Below the pieces are notes generated by a model. The model was not told where the DNA came from. It made no database searches and saw only the letters and a list, made by a program, of their open reading frames with translations. DNA of 17,354 nt from RUG13409 sp045546135 (GTDB lineage: Bacteria; Bacillota; Clostridia; Peptostreptococcales; Anaerovoracaceae): NCBI GenBank assembly GCA_045546135.1, contig JAZQCD010000020.1, positions 1 through 17,354 on the forward strand. Direction: 5' to 3'. The position numbers and the translations under genes are program-made. Shown one piece after another: positions 15,802 through 17,354 of the stretch (within the stretch, counting starts at the first letter, position 1; every line of letters begins with the position of its first letter).

Positions 15802-16315
15802 AGAAATCCTACTTTCAAAGGAGCAACTGGAAAACAGAGTTGCAGAGCTTGGCGCTCAGATAACTAAGGATTATGAAGGGCAGACAATACTTCTTATAGG
15901 TATACTGAAGGGATCTGTTCCTTTTATGGCTGATCTTATGAGGCATATCGACGGAGATGTAGAAATCGACTTTATGTCTGTATCATCCTACGGAAGTTCT
16001 ACAAAGAGCAGCGGAGTCGTCAAGATCCTCAAAGACCTTGACGGCGGTATAGAAGGAAAGAATGTCATCATAGTCGAAGACATCGTTGATTCCGGTCTTA
16101 CTCTTTCATATTTAAAGAAATATCTTTTGGGAAGGCATCCTGCTTCTCTTAAGATCTGTACTTTACTCGACAAACCCGCAAGGAGAAAGGTCGAACTGGA
16201 TCCTGACTACTGCGGATTTGAAATAGAAGATCTGTTTATAGTTGGTTACGGTCTTGATTACGATCAAAAGTACCGTAACTTGCCATATATAACTTGGCTC
16301 AAGAATGAGCAATAA
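15794..16315 (+). CDS. hpt: Hypoxanthine (guanine) phosphoribosyltransferase
   Basis: Purine salvage enzyme joining hypoxanthine or guanine to PRPP. The 173 residues show LKGS (38-41), the flexible loop SYGSSTKSSG (64-73), the PRPP motif VIIVEDIVDSGLT (91-103) and the base-contacting region GYGLDYDQKYRNLPY (151-165). The start overlaps the end of engB by eight bases, with AAGGA (15778-15782) 11 bases upstream, so it belongs to the same transcript. In many Firmicutes hpt sits beside tilS and ftsH; here it has joined the protease cluster. Xanthine or guanine preference cannot be fixed by eye, but the short length and motifs favour Hpt over Xpt. Confidence 0.94.
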   Translation: MSEEILLSKEQLENRVAELGAQITKDYEGQTILLIGILKGSVPFMADLMRHIDGDVEIDFMSVSSYGSSTKSSGVVKILKDLDGGIEGKNVIIVEDIVDSGLTLSYLKKYLLGRHPASLKICTLLDKPARRKVELDPDYCGFEIEDLFIVGYGLDYDQKYRNLPYITWLKNEQ

Positions 16316-16334
16316 TTTATTAGGAGGCAGCAAA

Positions 16335-16904
16335 ATGGGATATCAGGTTCCGGCAGGAATATCCAACAAGCACATTCATCTTTCAAGAAAAGACATGGAC
16401 GTTCTCTTTGGTGAAGGTTCAGAACTTACAAAGAAGGGCGACCTCAAGCAGCCCGGTCAGTTCGCAGCTGAAGAGCAGGTAGTTATTGAAGGGCCAAAGG
16501 GAAGCGCTAAACTTCGTGTACTCGGACCTTTCAGAAAAGAAACTCAGGTAGAACTTGCAATGACAGACTGCAGGTCTTTAGGAGTATCTGCACCTATCAG
16601 ACAGAGCGGAGACCTTGAAGGTACACCTGGAATCAAGATCACAGGGCCATGCGGAAGCGTAGAGATCGATCACGGTGTCATCGTAGCACTTCGCCATGTT
16701 CATCTCTCTGCAGATCAGGCTAAAGAAGCAGGCGTTGTAGACCAGCAGGTCGTAAGCGTAAGAGTAGGAGGAGAAAGAGGCCTCGTATTCGATAATGTTG
16801 TCATTCGCTGCGGCAACGGTCATACAGCAGAATTCCATGTAGATACAGACGAAGGAAATGCTGCAAAACTTGGCAACGGAGACATGGTGGAGATCATTCT
16901 TTAG
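16335..16904 (+). CDS. pduL: Phosphate acyltransferase of the PduL family
   Basis: PduL-type enzyme interconverting acyl-CoA and acyl phosphate. The 189 residues contain the two beta-barrel halves and the zinc-binding histidines in NKHIHLS (11-17), RHVHL (120-124) and FHVDTDEGNAA (167-177). GPFRKETQVELAMTD (64-78) is also typical. The start at 16335 has GGAGG (16323-16327) seven bases upstream; an in-frame ATG at 16305, inside hpt, lacks this. With that start the protein begins directly at the catalytic domain and has no N-terminal encapsulation helix, and no microcompartment shell gene is near. A cytosolic role turning acetyl-CoA into acetyl phosphate is therefore likelier than propanediol use, but acyl preference is inferred. 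Last gene of the cluster. Confidence 0.92.
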   Translation: MGYQVPAGISNKHIHLSRKDMDVLFGEGSELTKKGDLKQPGQFAAEEQVVIEGPKGSAKLRVLGPFRKETQVELAMTDCRSLGVSAPIRQSGDLEGTPGIKITGPCGSVEIDHGVIVALRHVHLSADQAKEAGVVDQQVVSVRVGGERGLVFDNVVIRCGNGHTAEFHVDTDEGNAAKLGNGDMVEIIL

Positions 16905-16911
16905 TTCTCTT

Positions 16912-16987
16912 ATTACAGTAAATTACAGTCTCAAAATAGGTGTAAAAACATCTTTAAAAAAATCTTTTCAAAACTTAAAAAAAGTTG
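16912..16987. promoter_or_regulatory. AT-rich region between pduL and the rRNA promoter (UP-like), with a direct repeat and weak hairpin
   Basis: ATTACAGT occurs twice (16912-16919 and 16922-16929), ten bases apart. AGGTGT (16938-16943) can pair with ACATCT around AAAA, but only TT follows, so it is a poor terminator at best. The A/T runs at ~16945-16987 lie directly upstream of the -35 box and resemble an UP element. No gene is seen between 16905 and the 16S start. Confidence 0.4.
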
Positions 16988-17016
16988 TTGACAAAGGTAA
17001 GAGGTGAGACTATAAT
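16988..17016 (+). promoter_or_regulatory. Consensus rRNA operon promoter
   Basis: TTGACA (16988-16993), exactly 17 bases, TATAAT (17011-17016): a perfect sigma-A consensus preceded by A/T runs. TGAGA (17005-17009) and TCTCA (17016-17020) form an inverted repeat around the -10 box. Predicted start is near 17023. Confidence 0.93.
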
Positions 17017-17023
17017 CTCAACT

Positions 17024-17044
17024 GTTCCGCCTCTTGAGGGGAAC
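17024..17044 (+). promoter_or_regulatory. 5'-terminal hairpin of the rRNA leader
   Basis: GTTCC (17024-17028) pairs with GGAAC (17040-17044), with CCT/AGG continuing the stem past a bulged G. It would form at the very first bases of the transcript. Confidence 0.5.
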
Positions 17045-17051
17045 AAAAACA

Positions 17052-17064
17052 GCACCTTGAAAAC
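17052..17064 (+). promoter_or_regulatory. boxA-like antitermination element of the rRNA leader
   Basis: GCACCTTGAAAAC resembles the B. subtilis rrn boxA (GTTCTTTGAAAAC) and lies about 30 bases after the predicted transcription start, where the Nus antitermination complex would assemble. Confidence 0.6.
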
Positions 17065-17095
17065 ATCGAATAGTGAAGAAGAAACAAAGTCAAGA

Positions 17096-17252
17096 GAAAG
17101 GAATTAAGTTTCCTTTCAAAGACTAGTACAACCGACCGCGAAAGTGGTTGGTAAGGAACTTTAAAAAGTTCCCTGTACAATTCCAAAACAAAAAACAATA
17201 ATTTCGCAAAGCGAAAAAACAAGACGCAAAGCGCGTCCTGGAGCGAAAGCTC
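17096..17252 (+). other. Structured rRNA leader: hairpin, three-way junction and three mini-hairpins
   Basis: GAAAGGAA (17096-17103) pairs with TTCCTTTC (17110-17117). GTACA (17126-17130) and TGTAC (17174-17178) close a junction with two 7-bp arms: ACCGACC/GGTTGGT (17131-17137, 17146-17152) and GGAACTT/AAGTTCC (17155-17161, 17166-17172). Then follow TTTCGC/GCGAAA (17202-17216), GACGC/GCGTC (17223-17237) and GAGC-GAAA-GCTC (17241-17252). Probably precursor folding and RNase processing signals; no coding frame is supported. Confidence 0.6.
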
Positions 17253-17295
17253 AAACTTAAGATTTGACCATCTAAAAAGGATGATTGAATAAGAT

Positions 17296-17354
<59 letters not shown>

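Noticed and set aside
16305..16334. Ten-residue N-terminal extension of PduL as an encapsulation peptide
   Set aside because: It is too short and not amphipathic, overlaps hpt, and the GGAGG site supports ATG16335.
17010..17222. Reading frame on the minus strand of the rRNA leader
   Set aside because: It lies over the rRNA promoter and structured leader, has no start signals, and its open length is explained by AT-rich non-coding sequence.

Overview
The window is about 17 kb of ordinary chromosome from an anaerobic, fermentative low-to-mid-GC Gram-positive, most likely class Clostridia (Bacillota). The signs are a single-chain pyruvate:ferredoxin oxidoreductase, AGGAGG-type ribosome binding sites, heavy use of AGA/AGG and ATA codons, stem-plus-T-tract terminators, a Firmicutes-style rRNA leader with a CTTTGAAAAC-like box, and a tig-clpP-clpX-lon-engB gene order. 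I cannot name the genus. No prophage, insertion sequence, CRISPR array or defence island is visible.

Layout. Positions 1-175 hold a possible tRNA T-arm remnant, a bidirectional terminator and a complete tRNA-Ala(CGC) on the minus strand. Divergent promoters in 176-286 serve that tRNA and, on the plus strand, a two-gene operon for a heterodimeric ABC exporter (317-4004). Then come a serine O-acetyltransferase (4100-4969) and pyruvate:ferredoxin oxidoreductase (5115-8630), each probably a single-gene unit ending in its own terminator. A 333-base gap (8631-8963) holds the oxidoreductase terminator, a 48-bp tandem repeat and the minus-strand terminator of a CYTH-family triphosphatase gene (8964-9584). 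A divergent promoter region leads into a tightly packed seven-gene plus-strand cluster: tig, clpP, clpX, lon, engB, hpt and a pduL-type phosphotransacylase (9729-16904). The window ends with a strong consensus rRNA promoter, a highly structured leader and the first ~59 bases of a 16S rRNA gene.

How the genes work together. Trigger factor, ClpXP and Lon form a protein folding and degradation block that is largely translationally coupled (gaps of 3, 0 and -4 bases). EngB (50S ribosome assembly) and Hpt (purine salvage) continue the transcript. PduL would convert acetyl-CoA to acetyl phosphate, and the oxidoreductase upstream would make the acetyl-CoA. They are in separate transcripts but plausibly serve the same pyruvate-to-acetate ATP-yielding route. 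Acetate kinase and ferredoxin-linked hydrogenase are not in the window.

No clearly new system was found. The least explained items are the 48-bp tandem repeat at 8753-8848, the elaborate rRNA leader, a promoter whose -35 box lies in the loop of the preceding terminator, and the placement of a non-encapsulated PduL in a protein quality-control operon.
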